Assembly (NCBI RefSeq): GCF_027244095.1
Contig: NC_069657.1
Location: forward strand, 146,068,857 to 146,132,856
Origin: Hemicordylus capensis
Lineage: Eukaryota; Chordata; Lepidosauria; Squamata; Cordylidae
Length of the DNA: 64,000 bases
Reading direction: 5' to 3'
The notes under the pieces were generated by a model. The model was given only the letters and a program-made list of their open reading frames with translations, was not told where the DNA came from and searched no databases. Every line of letters begins with the position of its first letter. Position 1 is the stretch's first letter. A program made the position numbers and the translations under genes. Shown here in pieces: positions 48,001 through 58,210 of the stretch.

Positions 48001-51000
48001 TAGTATGGGAGACAGGATGCAACCTTGACGAGTGCCTTTCCTAATCTTGAACCACTCTGTGTCTCCATATGGCATGCTTACCGTGGCTTCTTGATCAGAG
48101 TACAGCGACTGTACAAGCTGGATGAAGTGTGCTCTATGGGCACCAGGAGTCAAAATCAACTTGATGGCAAAATCAACCTTACCTTTACAGTCACTCACAC
48201 AAAAACGTGCATGTGTGCAAACACCTGAATGCATGTACAACATAAGCGTTGAATGGGGATAGTGTGTGACTGGTGACAGACGTAAGAACATAGGAAGCTG
48301 CTATATACTGAGTCAGACCACAGGTCCATCTGGTTCAGTATTGAATGTCTACACAGACAGCAGCTTCTCCCAGGTTGCAGGCAGGAATCTCTCTCAGCCC
48401 TATCTTGGAGATGCCAGGGAAGGAACTTGAAACCTTCTGCTCTTCCCAGAGTGGCTCCATTCCCTGAGGGGAAGATCTTATAGTGCTTACACATCAAGTC
48501 TCCCATTCATATGCAACCAGGGCAGACCCTGCTTAGCTAGGGGAACAGGTCATGCTTGCCACCACAAAACCAGCTCTCCTCTCCTCTCCGCTTTTAAAAG
48601 GCAGATGTTGATGATTCCATACAATGATACTCTTCTGCTAACGCATCTAAGCTGTGCAGCATTTCTAATGTATTTATTCTGCTGCTGCTGCTTAAAGGAT
48701 ACTCCAAGGTTTATTACTTTTTATGCATTGTAAGTGCTTAGAGTGTCAAACTGGTACTGGGGAGACTTGGATTCAAATCTCCACTCAGAAAAGAAGCCAG
48801 GGTCAGCATCAGGGGTTGTCAGCATCAGGCAGGTGCCAAAGGTCCAGGGCCCTCAGAAGGGCTCATAGCTGATTGCTGAGACCACCTCTATGCCCACAAC
48901 CTTTGTGTGGTGACTCTTGTGGGACCCAGCCAAGGTTGGAGAAATGTTGGCATTTACTGTGTAACTAAGCATTGTCTCTCAGCTTGTCCAAGGCATACTT
49001 ACCTCTCTATGTATTTATCTATGTTAAGTCCTTGGGGTGGAGTCAGTCAGTCTTTGATTCTGTTGACTGGTTGTTTTATCCATTCAGTTGGTTTTGTTCT
49101 CCCCCTCTTACAGAAGTGTTACCTTGTTAGCTAGTGTTAAGAAATAATAAATAAGATGCTGTTTTTGCAAATAAAGTCAAGCTGCTTGTTTAATTCCTTA
49201 TAAATTAAGGAATCACTCTGCAACACTGGGTTATAGGCCTAGGGGTGTGTGTGTGTGTGTGTGTGTGTAAGCAACAGTCATCTCAGAGGCAATGAAGAAT
49301 TTTGTAGGCAAGAGAATTGAACAACTACTTTTGAATCTGTAAGGAAGCATCATACTATTGAACTGCTGAATGATACAAACTACAGAAAATGGTCATTCAG
49401 AGTCAAGATATTACTAAATGCACCTGGACTATCTGATGTTCTGGAGGAATACGGAACAACAGAGAATGGAAGGAAACAACAATAATGGGATTCTGCAAAC
49501 CAGCAAGCTATGGGACATACATCTCTGACTATAAGTGATCAGTTAGTTTATCATATAGAAGATAAAATTACAGCAAAAGAAATTTTGGGATTAAAGGAGG
49601 CCTTTCAACAAAGAGCTACAAATACCCAAGTTTATCTTATGCTGCAGTTATGCAATAAAAGATCCAAAGAGGGAGAGAGTCTGCAAGAGCACATGTGCTC
49701 ATTTTTTGGAATAGTGAGAGTCAAGTTGGAGCTGCAAAGGATAAATATGTCCGAACCAGCAAAAATTGAGACTTTGGCTTAATACCTTGTATTAAGAATA
49801 TGAGAATATTATTAACTTTCTACAAATTAAAGAGATTGTAACTTTGAGCTTTGTGCAGGTGCGTTTGCAATAATTTAACTTTAAAAAGAAAACTAAGAGA
49901 GAGGAATCATTTAAAAATCAAGTCTACAAAGTTGCTGGTAGCAGACAATGCTTTATATGTGGGAGTGCTTCACATTTGATAAATGCATCCGTGAATAAAG
50001 AGCATAATTATTTCCAACAAAGAAAAGGAATAAGAGTAAATTCCAGAAAAATTGATTTTTTAGCAACAGTCTCATCTATGCGATAGTGAAAGCAGGGGAA
50101 AGAAATGTATGAGTAATGGAAAATTATGCATTGCAAGAGTAATTGAGGCACTTCACACCATCAAAGTGAAGCACCTCAAGGTGGTTTGCAGGGAGACTGG
50201 GCTTAACCCTCTCTCCCTGCACATGAGCAGTTGCTCGTTGCTGGGTGGCCGGATCAGCAATCCAGACGAGCGGCTGCTCCGGACAGGCACTCCTGCACCC
50301 GGCTGCAACTCTGTCAGGAGCTCCGGGGATCGGGGGAAGGGGAGCACTGCTGTGTGGTGCCCCGGCCCCCTGAACCGGAGAGCTGGTCTAGTGGTAGCAA
50401 GCATGACTTGTCCCCATAGCTAAGCAGGGTCTGCCCTGGTTGCATCTGAATGGGAGACTTGATGTGTGAGCACTGCAAGATATTCCCCTCAGGGGATGGA
50501 GCCGCTCTGGGAAGACCAGAAGGTTCTAAGTTCCCTCCCTGGCAGCATCTCCAGGGCTGAGAGAGATTCCTGCCTGCAACCTTGGAGAAGCCGCTGCCAG
50601 TCTGTGAAGACAATCCTGAGCTAGATAGACCAATGGTCTGACTAGGTATATGGCAGATTCCTATGTTCCTAACCCCAGGAAGGCACCGCATAAGTGCAGG
50701 ACCTTCCTGGGGTCCCCCTCCCCCCCCCCTAATGTGTCAGTCGTGGCCGCGGCTAACACACAATCAACAAAATGAGGTTAATGGATCACTCACTCCATTA
50801 ACCTTGTTTAAGGGGAGGGGAAATTAGGCAGGCTAGCCTAATAATGAGAAATACAGAATGGGAATTGAAAAATGGTTGTATATATCAACTGTTTCATGAC
50901 CCGACATTGCAGCAATAGTTGGGATATTGTGCAGAAGAGTGAATTCACCAATAAAAAAAGACTGGACTGCCATTAAGAGGACTGGACACACTCTAAAAGG

Positions 51001-54000
51001 TACAACGACTTTTGAATTACTACTGCCAGCTAGTAAAGAACCTAGGTTGATAGGTTACATGGATGCCAACTGGGCTGAGGACAAGGAAGACAGAAAGTCA
51101 ACCAGCAGGGATGTATTTCTTTTTTGGGAGGAGTGATTTCATGGATGAGTAAGAAACAGTCTATTGTTGCTCTCTCTTCAACTGAGGCAGAATATATATC
51201 TGCAGCACAGGCTTGACAAGAAGTAACATGGTTACATAAACTCCTTCTGGACTTTGAAACAGATGAACCACACCAATTATGGTGTATGAGGATAACCAAG
51301 GGTGCATCTTTCTCTCACGAAGTGGCAAGACTACACAAAGAATGAAACATATCAACTAAGTACCACTTTGTAAGGGACTTGCAAGAGAAAAAATTGATCC
51401 ATATAAAATACTGTGCATCAGAGGAGATGGTAGCAGACATACTCACAAAACCTTTAACTAAAGATCAGTTTCAGCATTTGCGGCAAGCAATGTGGCCTGT
51501 GAACTGAAGAACGAGACGAGACAACGAGAAGGGGAATGTTTCTAATTTACTGTGTAACTAAGCATTGTCTCTCATCTTGTCCAAGGAATATTTACCTCTG
51601 TATGTAGGTATCTGTTAAATCCTAGGTGAGGAGTCAGTCTTCAATTCTGTTGATTGGTTGTTTTATCAGTTCAGTTGGTTTTGCTTCCCCCTCTTATAGA
51701 AGTTACCTTGCTAGCTAATGTTAGATAATAAAGAATTAAAAGGTTGTTTCTGCAACTAAAGTTAAGCCTCCTGTTTCATTCCTTATAAATTAAGGAATCA
51801 CTCTGCAACAAGGAGGACCATGGAGGCCAGTCTGTTGATGGCCCCTGAAACCTGAAGCCAGCCCTGCATGAAGCTCACTGGCTGGCCTTGGCCAAGTCAC
51901 TATTTGCCAGGCTATGCTATCTCAGAGTTAGTGTTCCTTGTGAGGGATCCCCAGATGTTGTTGACTATAACTCCCATCATCCCCTACTGCAAATGGCCTT
52001 TGCTGGAGATGATGGGAGTTGTAAGTCAACATCTGGGAATCCCTGATACAAGGAACACTGCTCACAGAGTTGTTGTGAGGATAAAATGGAATGTTCATGC
52101 ATGTTGCACAAAGCTCCTTGAATGAAGGATGGGGTCCAAGTGTCCTAAATCAGGGGTTTCAAACCTTGAGCCTGTTAGAAGTGAGAATTCTAAAGCATTG
52201 CTTTTAGCACTGCAGTAACCTCTTGTGGCCACTAGAGGCATGATGAGATGTTAATAGGTCAGTCTTCATCAGAGTAAGTTAGAATTTGGTTGTTGTTGGA
52301 GGCAAGTGCCTATCTGTATATGTTGTTCTATGGCTCTCTCTTAGCATGTGGTGTTTTAGTTCCTTAATAAATCTTTCTTTGGTTTTTGAACTTAACCTGC
52401 TGTCTCCAGATAATAGCCTGGGCACCAGAGCATACTCTGCTGTGTGAAGACTTTAATGCTTCTCCTTACACCCCCTCAATAGGAGTCCCTAGAAGTTGAT
52501 GACCTACAATTCCCATCATCCCCAGCCACAATGCCCAAAGTTGTAAGCCAACAACAGCTAGGCACTCAAGGTTTGAAACCTCTGTTCTAAATCAATGTTA
52601 CATTTGTGCATTATCCTTCTTCCAAATAGCTCACAGCAGTTTTGCAGCTTCCCAACACTGTGACATAGCAGTACTCCTTGACTAACCTTGAGGAATAACC
52701 ATAGAGGTGCTCCTCAACCATCATGTCTGCTGTTGCCTTCTCAGGGAGAAGCAAAAGCAACATCTCAAGGATAGCAAGGAAAGGGCTAGCAGGGAAGACA
52801 CCGGGTCAGTTCAGATGCCATATGGAACCTCATTTAGAGCTGGGCTCCACCTGATATCCCTGAGCCTCAGGATTGTGTGTCTCCCTCCCATCCTCACACA
52901 AGCATTTACATCCGATCTAGGTTAAAATGGGGTAACTGGTCATGTCCAAATCCACCAATCTCAGTTTACTCTGTCCTACTTGTTTCAAATAATCCGAGAT
53001 CTGTAACTCACTTCAAACCTTGCATACAGATCTCAAGTGATTTGAAGCATATAGGTTTGAATAAACCGAAATAGGTGAGTACGGATGCAGAACCAACCTC
53101 AGCTTATTTTAACCTAGATAGGAAGTAAGTGCTCGCATGGGGATGGAAGTAGGGAGCACACATTCCTGAGGCTTGGGTACATTGCACGGAGACTAGCTCT
53201 AACCAAGGTTACGTATATTTGATCCAGCCCATTGTTTGTTTGACAAGCTCTTCACTCTTTTGGCAGATCACACAGCTGAAAATTGCTAGTAACCCCTTTG
53301 CAAAAGGATTCCGGGAATGCGAGCCAGATGACTGGTAAGTCTTCTCCCCCATCGCTGCCATCTTGAATGTGGATGGAGAGATGAGCCTCTGATGCGATAT
53401 GGCTGCAAATGAGGCAAATGCAATTCTCGGATGCTTTAGATGAGGAAAAGGGAAGTTTTAATGGCCCAAGTGCAAGTCATGGGTGAGGCCTTATCTGACT
53501 GAGCCTGAATTCTGAGCTTCTCATATCTTGCTCTCAGAGAGAGAATTCTCAAGCATCCAGCTCTCCTGCATTGAGTGTTTCCTACTCTTTCTTTGCTTGC
53601 CCAGCGCAATGATACACATTGATACTCTTTATTTTTAAATTGGCAGCTCTAGGTCATTAATTTGCAGCACTCAGAGCTGCTATGAAACTTGATTTTCCTA
53701 GTATATTGGTGGGTGGGCCACCAATATACTCTCTGGGCAGGTTCACATGCATAGACTGAAAACAGGGGAAGATGCAAGTAAAATGTTGGGAAGTGAGAGT
53801 GGACTCTCCCAGTGAGCATGACAGCTGAACCCACCCAAGTCAGGTTCTCACAATGCATTACTGAGATTCGACCAACTTCTTCTGCCCAACTTCAAATCTT
53901 GGTGACTGAAGTTGAAGGAACCTTGGGGAAAACAAAGCAGGAACCAGATTTGGGCAGGTTCAGACATGATGCCTGCCAGGAGCACACGCTCTTGCCTCGT

Positions 54001-57000
54001 GACATCTTACAGACATTTTCCTCACTTTCAGACTGGGGGCAGTTGTGTGAACCCACCCTCTGTTAGCAAGCTTCATGTCACCCTGCTACCTAAGGAGAAA
54101 AGAAGAAGCCAGGAGCATGCATGTGGGCACAGAAGCAAAGTGTATCCCACCGCTTCATACACAGGTCTTTGTGTCCTACTCAGAAAGATGCCCCCAGTTT
54201 TTCTGCCCACATTGCTCATCAGCAACAGGGCCATTTATATCCTAATTTTCTTTTCTTTTTGGGGTAGGCCAGGCTCCCTGGGGCAACTGTTTGGCTGTTT
54301 ATCTCGGAACGGAGGTACAGCTCCCTTAGCTCAGCTGCAAGAGACTCCAGAGAAAGGTAAGGTGGGGAAGCAAAGTATGAGTATGCTTGACATGAGAGCT
54401 CTACAGAGCAGCAGAGGCTCTAGATCAGTGTGTGGCCCCTGGTAGTCACCTACCAGTGGTCTTGTGCTCCCGAGAGGCTTTAAGGCAGGGTGGCCAACCA
54501 GAAGCTCTCCAGCTGTAAAAAGAGCAATTGGAAAGCCTCTGTGATCAGGTCAAACTCAGCCTCAGTGCGATCAGGACAAAGAGGCCACAGTACCTGCTCC
54601 TATCTTGGTTTCATACCACCTATCTTGAACACACATTCTTTTTCTTTCGGTTGCACCAGCCGTAAGCTGACGCCAGCAGCCCTCTCTCTGCCCCTCCACT
54701 CTAGATCCTTGCTCACCTCTAGTATTACCTGGGTTCCCAGGTTTGCTCACATTCCAGATATTTGCTCAAGCACAAAACTTACTATTGAGTGCAAAGTTCA
54801 GCTGGGAATCTCGGGTTTCATTTTAAACACACACAACATATAGAACCTTTGTGGGTATGAAGATGAGCTTGAGGGCAAAACAAGCGAGAAAATCTCAAGG
54901 TGCAATAGTAGAGCATTGATTTGAGCCCAACACATTGCAGCCACAAACGCATTGGGCTCAAATAAATGCTCTCTTCAGCAGCTTGAGATTTTGTCTCTCA
55001 TTTTGCCCTTTGGCTGGGTGCTTCCTGTTTTTTGTCTGTTGAGCTTCAAATATATGTTAAACGATCAGAAGACAGAGAGGGTGCTGCTGAGTAAGGGCTT
55101 CCAGTGCTCTGCACATCTCCTTTGTCCTCTGCTACCAGCAGAAGTGTTATAATTTATGTAATTTGGCATAATCTGGATTTTCTTGGTGAACATCACCCCA
55201 TGCACAGACTTATTGGCTTTCATTATATTCATGTGATGCTTCCAAAGGTGCAGTTCAGCCCAATTCGTAAGTTGCCATGGTAATGTACTATTAAAAAACT
55301 GGTCTGTGGCATAGATCCATACAGGGCAGTACAGCACACAGGTAATGAGCAGGTGATTCAGGTAGATTGCACCGTTAGGTTCTACTCCAGGGCTACATTT
55401 CTAGCAGGACCACCAGAGTAAAAACATACGGTGCAGTCTGACCAAATTACGTGATTAGTGTACACATACAGAATTAGGGATGTGCGAACCGGTTCAAATT
55501 CGAACCAGGGTGGTTCAAAGGTTCGAATTCGAACTGAACCAGCCATCAGGTTCGAGCTGAGGGGGTGGTTTGGTTTGAACCGGTTTGAACTGGTTCAGAC
55601 ATCCAAAAATTGGTAGGATGGTAGCTGGCACCCAGGGGTACCTGCCACCCAAACCCCAAAGCAAGCGGACACTCGTACGATTTTTTATGAATTTTTGAAA
55701 ATTATTTTTATTTTTTTCTCATAGGGTATATTAGGACTCAAACCAGGCCATTATACCTTACTGTGGAGCACCCATGGGTGCCAACAACCACCCAAACCCT
55801 AAAGCAATCGGACAGTCCTGCGATTTTTTATGAATATATGAAATATTTTCAATTATCTTTATCATAGAGTATAATGGGACCAGAACCAGTCCATATGCCC
55901 TATTGTGGAGCACCTAGGGGCACAAAAGCAGGGTGGGTGGTAGACAGACAGGGGTACCTACCACCCACAAAACCCCAAGGCAATTGGACACTCCTCTGAT
56001 TATTGGTGAATTGTTAAAGTATTTTTGAATTCCTCATAGGGAATAATGAGGATTGCAGCAAATGTATAGCTTCACGTCGGGGGGAAAGGGGTGGCCTAGA
56101 GCAGAGTGTGGTGGGTGGTAGTGCCCAAGGGGGGCCAGGAAGCTATCAGAATTATTTGAAAGGAATTGGGCAAAGGGCTGATTTTTAAGTGATTTTTGAA
56201 GTTTATGTGTCTTTAAGGTTAGCAGATGAAAGTGGATTCATAATTTGTTATTGAAAATCTTATGTGCTACCAAAGAATCTACACTCAGAACACTTCAGAA
56301 ACAACAAAATCCAGTACCCCATGGGTTAGCAACCCATGGGGGTGGTTGGCACCCTCTTTGCACTAGACCACCACTCACTCTGGGCCACCCCAGCACCCCA
56401 CAAGTGGCTTTAAGGTTTTTCTCCATAGGGAAGAATGGAGGTTTCAGCAGCCCCATAACTGCACTTGGGGGGTGCTGGGGTAGCCCAGAGCAAACCCGTT
56501 TTGTGCACATCCCTATACAGAATTGCTACTCTGGAGTCCTGGCCAGCCATGGTGGAGTCTATGCAGCCGCCATGATAAAATATAAGCCGGGCTATAATCT
56601 TCTGCGACCCAGAGCTTGGGATAGCTTCTTCAAGGGCTAGCAGCCTAGACTCTACCACCAGGGCTGTGCTCCCCAAGAGAGGAGATTGTTCAGAAAAGAG
56701 GCGTGCGATGTCGAGGCGGACTTGGATTGCTAGCTCTTTACAGATGCTTCTCTCTTTCTAGGATTTACCAGCAATCACCACCTGCCTCCTTCCGTCCTCA
56801 AGGAAGCCTCCCAGCTCCAGCACCCGCCCCTGGGGACACCTGCCAGCCTCCCAGAGATGTGTATTCCACGCCGGCCCTTGAATGAATCGCCAGGGGCCCT
56901 GCCCTACAAGCACCTCTCCTATCACAGTATCTATGTGGGAGCCCGGTCACGGACAGCACCCTACGCACTCCCCAGCAGTCGGGCCACGAGCTTCCATGCT

Positions 57001-57036
57001 CTCAACATCTACACCACTAGTGGGTATGAACAGTGA
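41215..57036 (+). CDS. TBX10: T-box transcription factor TBX10
   Basis: Seven coding exons (41215-41476, 43107-43208, 45539-45710, 46532-46687, 53267-53334, 54268-54356, 56762-57036) join in frame for 1,124 nt. TBX10 is a sequence-specific nuclear DNA-binding factor of the TBX1 subfamily. The T-box runs from [15 protein letters not shown] to NPFAKGFRE, with the hallmark blocks [48 protein letters not shown] and [18 protein letters not shown]. The C-terminal region is weakly conserved and ends TTSGYEQ. The first exon here starts with two bases of a split codon, then FISASLSVL, like human MAAFLSAGLGIL, so the missing initial exon probably supplies only ATG plus one or two codons and was not found. 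The total would be ~375 residues (human 385). A large intron (46688-53266) holds a BovB piece and a copia-like fossil. Confidence 0.95.
41656..41915 (-). repeat. tRNA-headed SINE in TBX10 intron
   Basis: It is a near-complete inverse unit, from 'aaggtgaagttgtgccgttg' (3' end) to 'tgtgccattgggtggcttcc' (head). Confidence 0.82.
41974..42001 (+). repeat. (TG)n microsatellite
   Basis: About 14 TG units. Confidence 0.9.
43107..43208 (+). CDS. TBX10: TBX10 coding exon 3 (T-box)
   Basis: The acceptor is TTCTGACAG and the donor GTAAGG. The 102-bp exon encodes [20 protein letters not shown] and VPLDDKRYR. It is nearly identical to TBX1/TBX10 T-boxes. Confidence 0.96.
43254..43548 (-). repeat. 5S-headed SINE
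   Basis: A full inverse unit, from 'aacataggaagctgccatat' to 'ccacaagaccagct'. It starts 46 bp after TBX10 exon 3. Confidence 0.85.
43722..43905 (+). repeat. tRNA-Ala-headed SINE
   Basis: 'ttcagtggcagagcagttg', 'ttttgcatgctgaagacccc' and 'aggttcaatttctggcat' mark a diverged head. The body ends 'cagtctgacacagcagaa'. Confidence 0.75.
44605..44890 (+). repeat. L2/CR1-type LINE 3' tail
   Basis: 'cagtacctccagtgactgtt', 'ctgtgtaaactgccctgag' and the terminal (GAAT)n match 440-715. Confidence 0.72.
45205..45425 (+). repeat. Mixed-head SINE (5S-type lead, tRNA-type body)
   Basis: 'tgagcagtgtaaggtattcc' resembles the 5S-headed unit, while 'ggcatctccaggtaaggctg' and 'gccagtcagtgtagacaata' match the tRNA-headed unit. 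It ends 110 bp before TBX10 exon 4. Confidence 0.65.
45539..45710 (+). CDS. TBX10: TBX10 coding exon 4 (T-box)
   Basis: The acceptor is TCTTGACAG and the donor GTAAGT. The 172-bp exon encodes [38 protein letters not shown] and [13 protein letters not shown]. Confidence 0.97.
46532..46687 (+). CDS. TBX10: TBX10 coding exon 5 (T-box)
   Basis: The acceptor is GGCCAAACAG and the donor GTGAGA. The 156-bp exon, phase 0 at both ends, encodes [33 protein letters not shown] and AVTAYQNHR. Confidence 0.97.
46965..47150 (+). repeat. tRNA-headed SINE, 5' part, split by BovB
   Basis: 'cggtgcagcagggaaatgcc' and 'ggttgccagttcgaatccct' form the head; the unit breaks at 'gggctctgtg' and resumes at 48129-48190. 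Confidence 0.85.
47151..48128 (-). mobile_element. BovB (RTE) LINE, 5'-truncated
   Basis: The minus strand encodes reverse transcriptase pieces in shifted frames: [27 protein letters not shown] with the catalytic [28 protein letters not shown], then TYFGHVM and [13 protein letters not shown]. The 3' end 'gagtcggacacaactgaac' is the BovB/Sauria-SINE type. Only ~1 kb of a 3-kb element is present, so the endonuclease is missing. Flanking gggctctgtg / gtgctctatg (8 of 10) is the likely target-site duplication, inside a SINE. Confidence 0.88.
48129..48190 (+). repeat. tRNA-headed SINE, 3' part
   Basis: 'gctctatgggcaccaggagt' to 'aaccttacctttaca' completes the SINE begun at 46965. Confidence 0.8.
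48284..48580 (-). repeat. 5S-headed SINE
   Basis: An inverse unit from 'aagaacataggaagctgcta' to 'aaaaccagctctcct'. Confidence 0.85.
48945..49225 (+). repeat. 5' LTR of copia-like fossil
   Basis: A direct-repeat partner of 51537-51810; both contain 'ttactgtgtaactaagcatt' and end 'ggaatcactctgcaaca'. Confidence 0.85.
50377..50670 (+). repeat. 5S-headed SINE inside the copia-like fossil
   Basis: The head 'gctggtctagtggtagcaag' is followed by 'agctaagcagggtctgccct' and 'tgaatgggagac', matching the internal promoter region of 5S rRNA. The tail is 'gattcctatgttcct'. Confidence 0.88.
51537..51810 (+). repeat. 3' LTR of copia-like fossil
   Basis: A direct-repeat partner of 48945-49225, preceded by 'acgagaagggga', a polypurine tract. 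Confidence 0.85.
51929..52060. mobile_element. Small hAT-type palindromic element
   Basis: Its ends are TAGTGTTCCTTG and the inverse CAAGGAACACTG. It contains 'actataactcccatcat' (51964-51980) and its inverse. The flanks ctcagagt / ctcacaga are similar. Confidence 0.7.
52151..52584. mobile_element. Small hAT element split by a solo LTR
   Basis: The ends CAGGGGTTTCAAACCTTGAG and CTCAAGGTTTGAAACCTCTG are inverse; the flanks tcctaaat / ttctaaat match 7 of 8. An LTR-like insert lies at about 52173-52468. Confidence 0.75.
52173..52468 (+). mobile_element. Candidate solo LTR (retrovirus-like fossil)
   Basis: A 296-bp block starts TGTTAG and ends TTACA, with AATAAA near 52364, splitting a hAT element. 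The family is not identified, there is no internal region, and the ends are approximate. Confidence 0.45.
53267..53334 (+). CDS. TBX10: TBX10 coding exon 6 (end of T-box)
   Basis: The acceptor is CTTTTGGCAG and the donor GTAAGT. The 68-bp exon encodes [20 protein letters not shown] and ends within a Trp codon completed by the next exon. Confidence 0.96.
54268..54356 (+). CDS. TBX10: TBX10 coding exon 7
   Basis: The acceptor is TTTTTGGGGTAG and the donor GTAAGG. The 89-bp exon completes Trp and reads [16 protein letters not shown] and QLQETPEK. Sequence similarity to human is low here, but phase and position (W...EK) agree. Confidence 0.85.
55475..56515. mobile_element. 1,041-bp hAT-type element, sibling of the palindromic element
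   Basis: It starts TAGGGATGTGCGAACC and ends GTGCACATCCCTA, flanked by a perfect 8-bp duplication TACAGAAT (55467-55474 and 56516-56523), in the last TBX10 intron. The subterminal region has GAACCGGTTC and TTCGAATTCGAA palindromes. It shares 'cccatgggggtggttggcac' and 'ttggggggtgctgggg' with 28487-30254. Confidence 0.88.
56762..57036 (+). CDS. TBX10: TBX10 last coding exon
   Basis: The acceptor is CTCTTTCTAG. The exon encodes [34 protein letters not shown] and [13 protein letters not shown] and ends TTSGYEQ with TGA at 57034-57036. It aligns with the human TBX10 tail (VTYQSLYSGAPS, RPAPYPLP). Confidence 0.9.
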
Positions 57037-57585
57037 AGGAAAGGGATGGAGTGGAGAAGCCGCGGCCTGTCCTCCTCCCCACCCCAGATGGAGCCGACTT
57101 GGCTTTCGTGCTATATAGGCCACGGCACTGCCTGCGACGGCCGGCAGCTTCAGAGCTCGCCATCCGCTGAAGGCACGTTGCGACTGTGCTGTGTGAATAC
57201 CTCCAGGGCAGCCCAGCACAAGGCTCCCCTTCAGCCCTACAGTGGAGTTCGCTCTTGTTGGGTCCCCAGTATATGGACTGGTGCAGAGCTGGTCTCCTTT
57301 CAAGGGTGTGGGAAAGCCCAAGCAGAGGCTTTGTGGAGAGCAGGGAACACACTTAACCAAGGCACAGACTTTCTAGCCACTTAAAACCCTTGTCCATACA
57401 AAAAGTCCCACAGTTGCCTGGGAGTTCAGTCTCATTCCCAGATCAAACCTGAAATACACACCCTTCTATCCAAACCAATTAATTCCAAAGAAGCTTCCGC
57501 TAAAATAAACTAAGGGAGGCAAACATGAAAAGGGTGGGAGAGTTAGATCATTTTGTTTTTAATTGTGCAATTTAGTTGCGAGGGT

Positions 57586-57591
57586 AATAAA
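57586..57591 (+). promoter_or_regulatory. TBX10: Candidate TBX10 poly(A) signal
   Basis: AATAAA lies 550 nt after the TBX10 stop, with a second one at 57504-57509. The 57037-57600 stretch is probably 3' UTR; no other gene is seen in it. Confidence 0.45.
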
Positions 57592-58073
57592 CTTTAAGAG
57601 GTTTCTAGCCCGGGATTCTAGGGAGCCGGCTTGAATAACAGGGCCCCTCTCCTCAATGCAGAGCACAGCAGGATGAGACAAGGGTGCTGCTCGGATCTCC
57701 TTGCCCTTGTATGGGAGATGTTTGCTCTGCAGGGCAGGAGCTCCTCTGTTAACCCAGAGATCTGTACGTTTGGCTCACATGGGATTGCTTTTGCTATCAC
57801 TTGGCCTCTCCCCACTCCTGGAATCTCTGCCAAGAGCTGGCAAACAAAGGCACAGAAGAGGAAAGAAAGGGCACTCCTTGCCACATTAGTTCCTTTCCCT
57901 CGGTTAGTAACAAGCAAGCCAGCCACTTTGTGAGCACAGGCAGAGAGATCCTCTAAATCGAGTTTATGGTGGTTGCAAGGCCAAGCCAGGTATCTTAGCA
58001 GAGAAGCAAACCCTTTGAGAGAGACCCCAGTCTGGAAATTAACACACTCGGAAATCAAGTGTAGCCCCCAGAC

Positions 58074-58210
58074 CAAGGCTGCACAACTTTGGCCCTCCTG
58101 CAGATGTTGGACTACAACTCCAGTCATCCTTCACTATTGGCTACTGTGGCTGGGGATGATGGGAGTCAGTAGTCCAATGATAGCTAGCGGGCCAAAGTTG
58201 TGCAGCCCTG
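58074..58210. mobile_element. Small hAT element between TBX10 and TCIRG1
   Basis: The ends CAAGGCTGCACAACTTTGGC and the inverse GGGCCAAAGTTGTGCAGCCC are flanked by ccccagac / ctccagac (7 of 8). It contains 'actacaactccagtcat'. Confidence 0.78.

Larger units (their letters stand above)
48945..51810 (+). mobile_element. Ty1/copia-like LTR retrotransposon fossil
   Basis: It has two direct LTRs, 48945-49225 and 51537-51810, each starting TGTT and ending GCAACA. They are roughly 85% identical by eye, which suggests an old insertion. A purine tract sits just before the 3' LTR. Interior pieces resemble a copia gag-like region (about 49510-49780) and the copia RNase H/integration-end region (about 50920-51500). 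The element is broken many times over and its interior is far shorter than a whole element. A 5S-headed SINE (50377-50670) and a GC-rich DNA element are inserted in it. No clear target-site duplication is seen. Confidence 0.85.

Noticed and set aside
50411-50460. A 5S rRNA gene
   Set aside because: Only the internal promoter region resembles 5S rRNA, and it continues into a SINE body found in several other copies.
57618-58127. A 169-codon minus-strand frame as a gene
   Set aside because: It lies in the 3' UTR region and runs into a small hAT element; no domain is recognised.
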